Origin: Blumeriella jaapii
Taxonomy: Eukaryota; Ascomycota; Leotiomycetes; Helotiales; Drepanopezizaceae
DNA length: 64,000 nt
Assembly (NCBI GenBank): GCA_009599575.1
Contig: VWND01000008.1
Span: 992,001 to 1,056,000 of the forward strand
Reading direction: 5' to 3'
Position numbers and translations under genes: made by a program. Positions 10,084 through 21,456 of this stretch are shown in pieces. The notes under the pieces were generated by a model. That model ran no database searches. It was given only the letters and a program-made list of their open reading frames with translations, and had not been told where the DNA came from. Positions within the stretch are counted from its first letter, which is position 1, and each line of letters opens with the position of its first letter.

Positions 10084-11661
10084 ATGGCTCTCCGAATATC
10101 TGCAAAGCGAGTCGCAGCCACGCTGAAAGCAAGCAATGCTTCTCCGTCTCTCAATGGCGTCTTGCAGAGGAACGCATTCCACGCAAATGCCGCAACTTCA
10201 AAACTCCCAGCGCAGACCAGGGATGAATTCGAGGTGCGTTTGATATACGAGGGAGATGGCTCATACACTGACATGATAATCTACAGCGTGAAGCCCGTCT
10301 CACGAACCCAGATCCTGCCGCAGACTCACCCAGTTCTAAGTTGGTCGGCGACTACGATCCGTATATGGTGAAAACATACGTCCGACCCCCACCCGTCTTC
10401 GTGAGGGGCGAGGGTTGCTATCTCTGGGACGTGAACTTCAGGAGATACCTCGACTTCACGGCAGGGATCGCGGTCAATGCCTTGGGGCACTGCGATCCGG
10501 AGATCAGCAAGATAATCACTCAACAAGTATACATGCCTCACCAAAATACTTCTCTGCACCCATTGACAATGTATGTAGGTGAAAATTCTCGTTCACACCT
10601 CAAACTTGTACAATCATCCGTGGAATGGTGTTCTCTCTCGGCTTCTCGTCGAAAAGACCCTCGAATCCGGTGCTATGCACGATGCTTGCTCGGTCTATAT
10701 TTGCAATTCTGGTACCGAAGCCAACGAGGCAGCTATCAAATTTGCTCGCAAGTCAGGGAAGGTTTTGGATCCCTCGGGAGCAAAACACGAAGTTGTATCC
10801 TTCCACGGCGCCTTTCATGGCCGAACTATGGGAGCTCTGTCCGCTACACCCAACCCCAAATACCAAACGCCATTCTCACCAATGCTCCCAGGATTTAAGT
10901 ACGGGACATATAACGACACCGCCGCGGTCAACGAACTGGTGACCGAGCAGACGTGTGGCGTGATAGTGGAGCCAATCCAAGGAGAAGGAGGAGTCATCGT
11001 TGGATCCGAGGAGTTCCTAGTAGCCCTGGCTGCTAGGTGTAGAGAGGTCGGCGCCGTGTTAATTCACGACGAGATACAATGCGGGCTCGGTCGCACGGGA
11101 ACGTTCTGGGCGCACGCCTCGCTGCCGAAATCCGCACACCCAGATATTATCACCACTGCCAAGGCACTGGGCAATGGATTCCCGATCGGCGCTACCATCG
11201 TAAACAGCACTGTCAGTGAGAAGATCGTTGTAGGGGACCACGGAACCACCTTCGGTGGGAACCCCTTAGGTGTTCGTGTGGCGCAATACGTCGTCGGCCG
11301 ACTTTCAAGCCCGAATTTACTGGCGGATGTGTCTGTGAAAAGCGAGATCTTCCGGAAGCATTTCCGGGAGCTGCAGAGCAAGTACCCGAGCTTGGTAACG
11401 GAGATCCGAGGCAGAGGGTTGCACTTGGGACTGCAGTTGACGCAAGATCCTTCCCCGATTGTCACCGCGGCGCGTGAAAGAGGGCTGCTGGTCATCACAG
11501 CTGGTACGAACACTTTGCGTTTTGTGCCTAGCTTGACCATCACAGAGGGCGAGATTAACGACGGCATCGAGATTTTAGATGAAGCTATGAAGATCGTTAC
11601 TACGGCCGGTAGGTGGCCGGCAGGTAAGCAGGTGAAAGGCGAAGTTGACTCACCAAACTGA
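10084..11661 (+). CDS. ARG8: Acetylornithine aminotransferase, mitochondrial
   Basis: Class III PLP aminotransferase of arginine biosynthesis, converting N-acetylglutamate semialdehyde to N-acetylornithine in the mitochondrial matrix. Exons 10084-10233, 10287-10526 and 10579-11661 give 1473 nt and 490 aa. The N-terminus (MALRISAKRVAATLKASNAS) is a typical presequence. Diagnostic features in order are YLDFTAGIAVNALGHCDPEI, ICNSGTEANEAAIKFARK, SFHGAFHGRTMGALS, VEPIQGEGGV, LIHDEIQCGLGRTG, the PLP lysine K325 in TTAKALGNGFPIGA, and HGTTFGGNPLG. Both introns are short GT-AG introns whose removal restores family sequence. No defect was seen. Ornithine aminotransferase is the main alternative, but the mitochondrial presequence and overall match favour ARG8. 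Confidence 0.93.
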
Positions 11662-12059
11662 ATAGGGGAAATATGATGGACTATTCGTATATTTGGAACT
11701 CGGGAGCCTGGCGTTGTGGATACACAAAAATCCGCTTGCATCATTGCTCTATGTTCCAACGTACAATCTGAATGTATAGATCTCGCCCCCGAAGCTAATC
11801 TCCAGTCTCGATCAATGTGTCAAAAGCCATCGGACAAATTCACACGCAAGAATGTCGCGTAGCCCAAGGCCGCTCTACTTGATCAACACGCCCCGAACAC
11901 ATTTCATCCACAGAGGGTAATTAGATTCAAGTCAAGCTCAAATTAGCTAGCTACCTAACGGCTGAAAGAGGAGTTACAGCAAGTAAGGCCGGTATCCCTG
12001 GTTTCTATGCCTGCCTTCTATATTAAATCCCGTAGTACAAGCAAACAGCGCATTGTACT
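11662..12059. other. Intergenic, convergent 3' ends
   Basis: 398 bp between the ARG8-like gene and the stop of the repeat-tailed secreted protein gene. No motif was recognised. Confidence 0.5.
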
Positions 12060-13959
12060 TCAGGTAGAATAAGAACCTTTGAGGAGACGCCCCTCCTCCA
12101 CGCGTCCTCTGCCGGAGAGCCGTCTAGGCATAGAAAGCCCTGGCGTAAATTCGCTCGTTCTTGTTGTGCTTCGTTGTTCGAGGCTCTCGTTCGCGCTGAT
12201 GTCGTCGTCGCCGTCGTCGCTTCGTTTCTCCTTCTTCTCCTTCTCCTCCTTCTCCCCCTTGTCGTCGTTGTTGTTGTTGGTGTTTTGTTGTTCGACCTTC
12301 TCACCCTTCTTCTTCTTCTTCTCCTCCTCCTCTTTTTTGTCGTTAGTGTTTTGTTGTTCGAGCTTCTCCTCCTCCTCCTTCTTCTTCTTCTCCTCCTTTT
12401 TCTTCTTTTCCTCCACCTCCTTCTTGTCACCCGGCTCGCTGTTGCTGTTGTTCTGTGGTTCGACTTTTTCCGCCTTCTCCTCCTCCTCTTTCTTGTCAGC
12501 CTGCTCGCTGTTGTTGTTGTTGTTGTTGTTGTTGTTATTGTTGTTGTTATTGTTGTTGTTATTATTATTGTTGTTGTTGTTGTTGTTGTTTTGTGGTTCG
12601 ACTTTTTCCCCCTTATCCTTCTCCTCGACTTTTTCCCCCTTCTCCTTCTCCTCCTTCTCCTTCTCCTCCTCCTCCTTCTCCTTCTCCTCCTCCTTTTCCT
12701 TCTCGTTGTTACTGGTATTGTTGTTATTGTTGTTTTGTGGTTCAACAATTTCCTTCTCCTTCTTCTTCTTATCCGCCTCCTTCTCATCCAGTTCGCTGTT
12801 GTTGTTGTTGTTTTGTGGGTCGACCTTTTCCTCTTTCCCTTCCTCTCCCTTTTCCTTTTCCTTCTTGTCGTCATTGTTGTTGTTGTTGTTGTTGTTATTG
12901 TTATTTTTGTTGTCAGTGGTGTTGTTGTTATTGTTGTTTTGTGGTTCGACATTATCCTTCCCATTCTTCTTGTCATCCGGCTCGTTGTTGCTGTTGTTTT
13001 GTGGGTCGACCTTATCTTTTTCCTTCTCTTTCTCGTCGTCGGCGGTTTTTTATTATCATCGGTGTTGCCGCCAAGGGGAGCCAAAGCACTGATATCATGT
13101 CAATACCTTTTACAGAGCACGGGTCTAAAGGAGAAGTACTCACGGTGATGTCGCCTGGGCCTTGCTTTCCTTAATGCCCAAGAGCTGTTCCACTTGCTTG
13201 ACACCTTGCTCCTGGGTACTGGTCGCAGAAGCGATTGCGAAGTTTGCCTTTTCGAGATTCTTCTTGTTTGACTCGATTTGCTTTGCAGCGGCATCGGCTT
13301 TCAAAGTGGTGTCGATCGTATCGGGATCGTTCTTGTTTGGTTCGGTATCAATTTGCTGAACAGCTACGCAACCTCCGAATGGACCGTCTTTAGCGCTGTT
13401 GAAGCATCGAATAGTGCACGTATTTCCGGTGGAAGCTGAATCAAATTAGCCTTTTGCAATTGGATGAGAGACGGAAGGGCAACGTACAGCCAATGCACTT
13501 CAGATCAGCTGGCATAGTGAGTTCGAGTTTGATGATGCCATTCACCGGCTCCTCCTCCTTAACTTCGAGCTTGGTCTGGCCGGTTGCTCCATTGGCATTG
13601 CTCTTAAGGTCTATGTCGCAGGTATATGGCCCTTTACCGTTGTCATCGACTTGGTTGATCTCGACGTTCACCTTGCTGCCCTTCTTGACCGACGTGATGG
13701 TCTTGGCGATCAACGCGAGCTCGGTGGTCTCGCCGGAGTCAATGTTGCCATTGAGCAACGACCTGCCGCACTCGTTGACCACGTTGCCGGCGATCTCCTC
13801 GGTCTTGATGATATTGGCATCATTGGTCTTGAGATCGATACCCAAAGGCAAACTCTTGGGAGAGTTCTCCTCTCCCTGGGCAAACTGGATGACACCCTGA
13901 CCGTTCACCGCCGCCACCAGCGCCGAAGCGGAATAGAGGATCTGCTTTAAAGAAGGCAT
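12060..13959 (-). CDS. Egh16/Gas1-like secreted protein with long Asn/Glu/Lys tail, frameshifted
   Basis: Exon 1 (13959-13488) starts with a signal peptide (MPSLKQILYSASALVAAVNG), then the Egh16/Gas1 (DUF3129) type core: GVIQFAQG, IIKTEEIAGNVVNECGRSLL, and, spliced to exon 2 (13435-13144), CIGS|STGNTCTIRCFNSAKDG and PFGGCVAVQQ. Known members include fungal appressorium proteins; the molecular function is unknown. Exon 3 (13088-12060) begins ALAPLGGNTDDNKK and then enters about 300 codons of low complexity. In the frame reached by adding one A to the A6 run at 13047-13052 the tail reads as repeats of (E/K)n-VEPQ-(N)n and ends at a TGA at 12060. As given, the frame instead continues Arg/Thr/Lys-rich to a stop at 12023. 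Exons sum to 1793 nt, one short of a multiple of three, matching a single missing base. The first two exons are secure; the tail frame is inferred from silent AAC/AAT variation. Confidence 0.75.
12190..13050. repeat. Trinucleotide low-complexity tract
   Basis: On the plus strand this is a mosaic of CTT/CTC tracts and GTT/ATT tracts separated by recurrent TTTTGTGGTTCGAC-like units. On the minus strand it codes for alternating acidic/basic and Asn-rich segments. All six frames are largely open because of composition, so long antisense frames here are artefacts. Confidence 0.85.
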
Positions 13960-16484
13960 GCTGTCTTGAAATGATTGAACTAAAAAAAGTGCACAGCACC
14001 TGTAAGAGAAAAAAGAGCAAGTAGAAAAGTAAATTAGAGATCAGCGAAGGGCTCAGACCGGCTGAAGGATGGAGAGAGTTGGATAGTGAGGCGTGAAGAA
14101 AAAAGAATGGGAAGCACGGGAAGATGGCTGCTTAAGAATGAATTGACGGCGTCCCATGACACTGGAATGCCACCGCGACCGAGTCCTCCAGAGCCATCCA
14201 GACACCCTACAGTACAGTACACGACGGCCAAGGAGAGAAGGTGATACAACATCACACGGAGATCGACTTGCAACGCAGGCGCTTGAGATCTCCGGCGGGC
14301 AAGTGGATCGCGGCATCGGGCGCTGAGACAAGAGAAGAGGCGGAACCTTGTTTTGGCGTTGAAAGCCGTCGTACTCGGCACTTCTAGGTTGTGTACTGTC
14401 CTTGAGAAAGAGCCAAACGAAACTGTACATAGACTCTCGACTTTCAATCAAACCCTAAGCCAAAGCCAACATAGTCTCGTGAATCTGATCTATATTGTTT
14501 TTTCCCCCGTGATCAAAGCCTCCTCCTCCTATTCAAAGGCCCGTTCCATCCCGAGTGCAAGCAAGCCAGCATTCATTGTGTTTATTTCCACGTGACCTCG
14601 CTTATCCAGCCGCCCTGCGACCCCCCTTTCACAAGCGAGCTGTTTGAAAACGCTGCTTCAGCCTCCGACGCCTTCTCGGGATCAACAGTCGTGGAAACCT
14701 TCAAACACTTAAGTTTCTTGGCTCGTTCAACGCGCAAAGCTTGGCTGCCACCGCACTCCCGTCAGATTGCCGGGTGGTTTGAAGTCTGGCGCGTCGCTGG
14801 CGCAGGAGCTTGGATGGGGAAATGGCCGTGGCGTGAGATCTGTGTCGGGGCCGGGCTGTCTGCGAACGCGTTCGTCGAAAGACTTCTCCCAGGCAGGCTC
14901 GGTGGTTTGGTTGGAGCAGTCGTGGAGCCATGTACAGTGAGTAAGTAGGTAAGTAAGTATCGCGGACGCTGGCGCTTGGAGGGCAGAACCGCCTTGGCTC
15001 CGGATGGCGTATGGACAGAGCTATCTACCTACTGTACTGCCCATACGTTTCTGCGAAAGCCTCGATGCGGGCATGATATTCCGAGGCGTCGTTCCCGGCA
15101 TGGGAGATGCACCGTTTGATCGGTTATTATGGTTACTTTTTCCTTCCGTACCGTACGTGCTGTAGCCTGGGCTACTGAGCCCAAGCTCTCGGAGTCGTTT
15201 GAACTCTGTCCAGCGTTTCCAATCTCACTCACTTGTGAACCACTGGGCGTCGGCGACGACAGATGTCGCGTTTCTTATCTTGTGTACTCATCACCTTTCT
15301 CATTCAACGGCATGAGTGAGGAATACGTTCTGAATTCCTCTCTCAAACTGTATACTGAGACATAATTGGATGCATCGATAATTGGCGAGTCATCTGCTGT
15401 CTGATATCTCACCAAGACCTCCCCTTCATAGAACAATCCTTAGTCAAGAAAAGGAAATGTGCATGATGGATAACATCGAGTATTCATAAAGAAAAAAAAA
15501 ACCTCTTGACACTCACGCAAAGACAAAGAAGTGGGCATCTCCTCTCCTCCCTTCTCTTCTCTTCTCTTCTCGCCTCTCATCTCAAGGAATCCTCCTGCTC
15601 GCTTGCTTTGCCCTCCCCCCCCTTACGGCCCACCAAATCCAAACATGAAGCAGAAAAAAAAGCCACAAGTTGCATCAAAGCTCCAACCACAAACGAGAAC
15701 AAGAAAAGATCGCCCTCTATCCACCTACGCAGGTACAGTACAGTACAGTCTGTACACACACCACCCGATAATCACCACACACCCGATAATCATCACACGG
15801 CAAACAGCATCTGGCGTAAAGTTACGATTTGTGCATCTCAATCAAGAATGAGCTGCTACACAGCATTCCACCAACGAGGGAGCGATCTCGAATCCGTATC
15901 TTCCTCGCCCGTTGATTAGCCTCGCCTGCACAGGCGTGGAGTCGGGTCTGCTGGAGCGTAGTTCTATCCAAGTCAACCCATCTCGATCTCAAGAAAGAAA
16001 AAAGCACGTCTTTGGATTAGAGGAGATTTACTTTACGCTGTAAATTGGTCTTATCAAGTGAGACAGTAAAAAACTGGTCTTGATCGTATTTGGTTGTTGT
16101 GTGTATTTCCACCTACGGCGCGCAGTGCGAGAACTTGGTTACCCAGAAGGGGGGGGCCTATTTCCCAGCGCATCATCACGTGATAACAACGTGACGCCAC
16201 CACCCCTAGGGTAGGCCCACACTGAATGTTTCGTATTGAATCCTCGTGAGCGTTTTTGCCTGCGCGTGGATCAAAGGCTCTCAATCTATCAATTTTCCAG
16301 CCACTCGAGCGGATATGAACTACATGAGCTGAGTTGAGGCTGCGGCTCACGAAGCATGAAATTCAAATAATGTCCATCGTCACACTTCCACCGTCTGAAA
16401 ACCCCTTGATTAAAGCGCCTCACATGTAGCTCCTTAGCATTTAGAGAGAAAGCCTGTCTGCCTTAAATACGCCTCTTCTCAGCC
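13960..16484. other. 2.5-kb intergenic region
   Basis: Holds the upstream region of the Egh16-like gene and the 3' flank of the Ies2-like gene. It contains CT-rich tracts (about 15541-15572), tandem GTACAG units (14211-14220, 15731-15750) and a palindromic ATCACGTGAT near 16175. Reading frames are short and unconserved; no gene is supported. Confidence 0.55.
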
Positions 16485-17833
16485 CTAAGAAACCTCCTGA
16501 ACAAGCTTCCTCCCGCCCGGCTTAACGCTCCCCCTGAACACCTCACCCACGGGGGCATCAAGCCACTCCGCCGGGACCCCAATGCGATTCCCCTCCCTGC
16601 TGCTCACCCACCTGACGAACATCGCATCGGGCCTCACGCCGCCCTCACTCTCGCCGGTCCCAGCGCCGCCAACAGCGCCAGTGTCAGCAGCGGCGTTCAT
16701 CATGTTGCGGCGCGCGTTGGTCTTGGGCGCCTGCTTCTTGAGCAGTTTATTGATGGTTTCCATCTTCTCCTCCTCGTTGCGCTTCTCCGAGAGGTTCTTG
16801 CGGCGGCGCGCCATCTCCGTGCGGCGCATGGCGTGCTCTTCCGCCGTGAGGTGTTTCTTGACTTGCACTTCTGGAGGGGGCGCGTTAGCCTGATTTCTGG
16901 AAGCGCGGATGTGTAGGAGGATATGTATGGAGGATGGGTGAGAGGGCACTTACCATCAGGCAAAGCCATCAGATGCCCACCGTCGCTCTCCTCGAAACGC
17001 GCTCGTTGTCTCTTGGTGAGCTTGTTCAGGTCTGGACTTGAGGCCCGGCTCCCCATGCCGGGTGTCCCTTCGTCGCTCAGCAGACTGTCTTCCTCCTCTT
17101 CCTCGCCTTCCTCAACATCTATCTCCTCGTCTTCGCCCTCAGCGTCTTCCTCGTTGCCGGTCTGCATGCCCTCTTCCTCCTCAACCTCCTCGCCAAGATC
17201 ACTGTCCAACTCGCTCAACTCCTCGTCATCGCTGGCGTCCTCTGCTTCCTTCTGCTCGACCGGGGCAACCTTGCTTTTAGGGGCTGGCGGCTTGACAACC
17301 ACGATGTTCTTGCCCTTGCCACTGGCTTTTGGGGCTTTGATCACGGGTGGGAGAGACGGGACATCGACTTCCATGTCGATATCCCCATCACCATCGGGGT
17401 CGTCATCTCCCATCTCCTCATCCTCAGCATCCATGTCAGCCTCCTCGTCATCTTCCTCCTCGGCATCTTCATCAGCCGGATCTTCCATCGACTCGTCACT
17501 ATCCACATCGCTCTCGTTGGGGATGATGTAAGACTTCTTGACAATCCTGTTCCTCTTTCCCTCGATGATCTCCCCTCCAGCGAAAGGATCCCGCGCGCCG
17601 CCCGAGGAGCTGGTCCGGGTAGCCTCTCGCAGCTTGGTCGAGGAGGTCTTGACGGTCAGGCGCATGGAGGTTGGGCTCTTGGTGCCGGGAGGACCGCGTG
17701 AGACGCTGGCCGTTGACACATTTTCTGAGCCAGTGTTGCGGCGCGGTCGTGAAGTTCTGGAGCGTGGAAGGTCAGCCGGTCTGATTGACTTTGAGACTCT
17801 AGTAGCAGCGCGTTGGCTGCGACGCATCGGCAT
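16485..17833 (-). CDS. IES2: INO80 chromatin-remodelling complex subunit, Ies2/PAPA-1 type
   Basis: Two exons, 17833-16954 and 16870-16485, 1266 nt and 421 aa. The N-terminal third is basic (MPMRRSQRAATRVSKS), followed by GKRNRIVKKSYIIPNES and a very acidic middle (Asp/Glu runs around residues 110-250). The C-terminus has the PAPA-1-like conserved region, LNKLTKRQRARFEE, then EEHAMRRTEMARRRKNLSEK and INKLLKKQAPKTN, ending in a segment containing FVRWVS and GVPAEWL. This order (acidic N-terminus, PAPA-1 motif, C-terminal domain) matches Ies2/INO80B, a nuclear subunit that supports ATPase activity of the INO80 remodeller. The intron at 16871-16953 has GTAAGT and CAG ends. Reading is intact. Confidence 0.85.
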
Positions 17834-18886
17834 GATGGCAACGACGTGTTTTGATGAAGTGATTTGACAGGATGCGTGAACATATTGTTTCGAGGATGAA
17901 TGCTTCGCTGATGGAGAGGGGGAAAGCAAGAGCAGAGAAGGACGTGATCGCGGGTGAGATGCGACCTCCCGATCCCGCTTGCATAGGTTGTTTAGTATAT
18001 CAAAAGATTGAATGTGAACAGCGAATGAGGAATTGCAGGAGACCATGGGAAGAGAGTTGTAGAAGAATCATTTCATTTGGGGACGGCCATCTGGAGTATT
18101 ACTTCTTCTGATCTAAACGCTTCTCAACGTTGCACGTCTCTTCTGACTGGCAGACATCAAGACGTTGCTGCAGCTTTACTAGATTGAGATGGGGCGATAG
18201 ATCAGATCAAAGAATCTCCCGGAGCAGATAACATGGCTCACATGAAAGATTCTACAGAGGGAGACGTCACGTAAATATGCGTATCAAAACCACGTACTCG
18301 TTCTTCATCTCCTTTTCCGGCCTGCTCGCCCGTGGTTCCGTCGAGCCAGGCCAATCGTAAGCCTCTTCATTGCCCTCGGAGTCTGTACTCAGCGTCCTGG
18401 CCTTCTTACTGGGCCGTTCAGGTCGTCCAGGCATCGAGGGGAGATGCTGGTGTTGCAGCGGTGGATGGCGGCTGATGGCTGATGGCTGATGCTGACGACC
18501 GCTTACCCGCCGATGTAAGGATGTGCGATGTGGTTGGGATAATCGGGAGTAACGGTATCGCTTTGTGTAATAGGGTTGGTGTTTGTGTCTGTGTTTGTAT
18601 CGGTGTCGATGTCGGTGTCGATATCTGTGTTTGTGTGAAGTTATACAGACAGCAACGGCTGGCTGATGTGGTGTGAAGTTGATGGCTGTGGCTGGATGAC
18701 ATAAGCGATGTCGGCTCAACTCCGGGGGCTGGAAGGCCGAGGCTTGAGGTTCAAGTTCGACTTTCAGCCTTCTTGAGCAAGACTACAACACCTCAACACC
18801 ACAATACCACAACACCAAACCTCTACACTACGACACCCCTTTACAATGAGTGACTCGGACCCCGAAAAGAAATCCGGAACCAGATC
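17834..18886. other. Divergent promoter region, TG-rich minisatellite-like tract
   Basis: Between the Ies2-like and Pex14/17-like genes. At about 18568-18640 there is an imperfect TG-rich tract built from GTGT/GTCGGTGTCGAT-like units. It includes the weak minus-strand frame 18267-18434. Confidence 0.5.
18267..18434 (-). CDS. Weak small ORF, unrecognised
   Basis: A 55-codon frame starting MPGRPERPSKKARTL, with a composition (basic N-terminus, then SDSEGNEEA-like acidic residues) that could be a small nuclear protein. A donor-like GTACGTGG occurs near its end, but splicing to the next acceptors gives only a few more codons. There is no family match and it may be noncoding leader sequence. Confidence 0.15.
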   Translation of the reverse strand: MPGRPERPSKKARTLSTDSEGNEEAYDWPGSTEPRASRPEKEMKNEYVVLIRIFT

Positions 18887-20001
18887 ATGGCAACACAGTC
18901 CAGCTCATGGGCCCACGAAAATGGACCGGCTCCAGACCAAGAACTTGCGGAAGCAGAACCACCTCCAGCCCAAGAAGCACACAGCGACGAGAGTGTCCTC
19001 GCCCAGGCGCGGAAGTTCCTCGAGGAAGACGAAGTACGCGATGCATCTACCGAGAAGAAGATTGCTTTTCTACAAAGCAAAGGCCTCAGCAACGACAACA
19101 TCCAATCGCTCCTGGGCAGATCGCGCGACGTAGAAGCCAGCAACCTAGAAGTAACTTCCCCCGTCAACCCGTACGGATCTCTACTAATGCCACCCAGTCC
19201 TCAGAATCCACGCCTCCATCACCGCCCAAGACCAACCTCCCAAGCTCACCTCCTCCACAATCCACATTCTCCGCGCTCTCTCAACCCCCGATAATAACAT
19301 ACCCCGAGTTCCTCACCACGCCTTCGCATCCTACTCCACTTGTAACCAAGCCTCGCCTTCTCACGACGCTCTACCTCTTCTCGGGCCTGACCGCTCTTCT
19401 CTACGGCACGCACGAGTATCTCCTCACGCCCATGCTCGCCTCGCTCACCACCGCTCGGCTCTCCCTCGCCGCGTCTTCCAAATCCAACCTCGAAAAACTT
19501 ATCACGCAACTCGAAAGCGTCGTTTCCGAAATCCCATCCCACACAACGGGCAGAGAAACGGAAATGGAGCAAACAGACAGCGACGAAGATCCAACAGAGC
19601 TCTTCCACCGCGATATCGGCGTGCAGACCTCGGCCCCCTCCTCGCGCCTCTCCTCGCCTCACCCTTCTTCCTCTTCAGCGCTTGACTCTCAAATCTCCAC
19701 CCTTGGCACCATGAAGACCTCCTTGGGAGAAATGCTCACAACCGCCCGGGCGGAGGGCTACGAGACAGCCGAGGTCGAGGGTGCCATGATCATTCTAAAA
19801 GATTACCTCGAAAGCATCGCGTATGCGCCGCCAACTTACGGGTTCATGAGTGGGTATCCAAATGGTCGCAAGGAGGAGGATGACGAGATTATGCGGGTGA
19901 AGAGGGAGATTAGGGGCGTGAAGGGAACGCTACTCTCCGCGAGAAGTTTTCCGGGGGCTGGGAGCGCGGCCGGTGTGAAGGTTCCGCATGGAGGCGGGTG
20001 A
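18887..20001 (+). CDS. Peroxisomal membrane peroxin of Pex14/17 (PEX33) type
   Basis: Exons 18887-19150 and 19198-20001, 1068 nt and 355 aa. Residues about 30-70 match the Pex14 N-terminal domain (VLAQARKFLEEDEV, STEKKIAFLQSKGLSNDNI), which binds Pex5 at the peroxisomal docking complex. After a Pro/Ser-rich linker there is one hydrophobic segment (LLTTLYLFSGLTALLYGT), then a coiled-coil-like stretch (ARLSLAASSKSNLEKLITQL) and a polar C-terminus. That layout fits the filamentous-fungal Pex14/17 (PEX33) hybrid better than classical Pex14. The ATG at 18887 is the only start in the conserved frame; an ATG at 18846, in a better CAA-rich context, opens an overlapping out-of-frame uORF to 19133 that could limit translation. 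Confidence 0.75.
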
Positions 20002-21008
20002 TGTGGAGTAGTGTGGGAGTCGGAGTAGGAACATGAAATGAGATGGACATTCCATTCATGTTGGAGGATCTGGAGATGATCTTTCAACGAACCCTCGCAC
20101 TTGCTCCATGAACCACCGAAAATAGGCGACTTAGTGCGCATCAATACTGCAGGTAAGAGGTGAGAGCGTGGTGCAGGGGCGCATTTTGATTTCTCTGCCC
20201 GACAAGAACCGCAACTTTGCGCTAGCCACCATCTCGAGTTTCGACTCTTTCGAGACCGGTACCTAAATAGGTAGGTAGGTAGGCTCTGTTATCGCCGTCT
20301 GACGAAGCTCTGCTAGCTATACAGCCTCCACAAAGTACCTAAGCAGGCACGTTGGGACATTACATCGGCTGACTCTCACCTGGCGCTGGGAGTGTTGGAA
20401 GACCCATGTAAGCTGGAATGTAGGTAAATAGGTAAGTGTTTATTTCCTGTCAATCTTTTACTTTTTAATTGTCCTGTTTTTTTCTCTTTTCTGGTTTATT
20501 TTTTGACGAGACTTGAGGCGGGACGAGAGACGTTTGAGCGAGGAGAGCAAGGGGGTGAAGGGGAGAGGGGGGGGGCAGATTTCCGAGTCATAGAGGACAT
20601 GGAACGTGTAGTATTTTACCTGATCTCCCAATAGCGATCAGTACTGCATGGTCTTTTCATTTATCTCGGTATATGTATACGACCAAGACTTTATGGCATT
20701 TGTTTTTTGGAGAAGGGGAGAGGAAGAGGGGAGTAGGTAGAAAATACCTCGCCATGTCTACGAATCCCGCTCTAAATGGCGGACTCAGATTTCACGATCT
20801 CTGAATCTCAACACGGTCAAAGACGTAAGGAAAAGCGGAAGACTTTGGATTGAATTGCACGTGTTTCGGGAGGGATGAATTGAACGATAATATGATCGCT
20901 CTCTTTGTGACACTTGACCCCGCGCTTATTGTCCTCGTGAGTTTGATACACTTATACAAAATCGCCTCTTTCTTCCTATAGGAACTGGTGTAGCTAGCGA
21001 GCTTACTT
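20002..21008. other. Intergenic region
   Basis: About 1 kb with TAGG repeats (20269-20282), a G-run near 20568-20576 and T-rich tracts (20456-20505). No gene was recognised; the missing 5' half of the downstream relic is not detectable here. Confidence 0.5.
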
Positions 21009-21456
21009 AACTCGGACGGACGTCCTCGCGCTGAGACCGACTCCCGCCGGCGGGACGAGGGAGTTGCTGCTCAAGAAGTCGGTGGAAAGGGGAAGGGCGT
21101 ATCTGGATGCTGGCGCTACCTGTTTCTTGTCGAGGGGGGGGGCCGGTAAGCCCTTGTTTCTCACCTTATCTCTTTCTGACGATGGTAATTGAGGTTTTGC
21201 GGAGAGGCTTATTGGTAATGGATGGAAACTTGGACGCGTTAGTGCAGAGGAAGTGAAGGCTCTGGAACAGGCGTTTGATGGCCGACTCGCGGTGAAACTT
21301 GGGAGTCGCGAGAGGGATCTTTCGGTGAAGAATTTGGCTGAGATTGGCGTGTGCCGAATCAGCATCGTTCCTGGCCTGACGTCGAAAGATGTAGACGGCT
21401 TTAAGAAACGTACTATTCGGATTATGAAGGGTGGAAAGCCATGGGATAAGATTTAG
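21009..21456 (+). pseudogene. 3' relic of a PEP-mutase/isocitrate-lyase-superfamily gene
   Basis: Frame reading TRTDVLALRPTPAGG, VERGRAYLDAGATCF (family: ARTDVL ... GKAYLDAGATCVF), then across a probable intron (about 21143-21192, GTAAGC to TTGAG) FAERLIGNG, DLSVKNLAEIGVCRISIVPG and a TAG at 21454. In this family the segment before ARTD carries the N-terminal half of the TIM barrel including metal-binding residues; nothing corresponding to it occurs upstream, where stops appear at once (GAACTGGTGTAGCTAG). The sequence is therefore a 5'-truncated remnant of about 120 codons, with a likely small lesion at the LN(A)RTD joint. Activity is not expected. Confidence 0.7.

Noticed and set aside
12079..13174. 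Three plus-strand frames of 239-337 codons rich in Ser/Phe, Leu/Val or Cys/Tyr
   Set aside because: They are antisense to the low-complexity tail of the Egh16-like gene; every frame is open because of the CTT/GTT composition.
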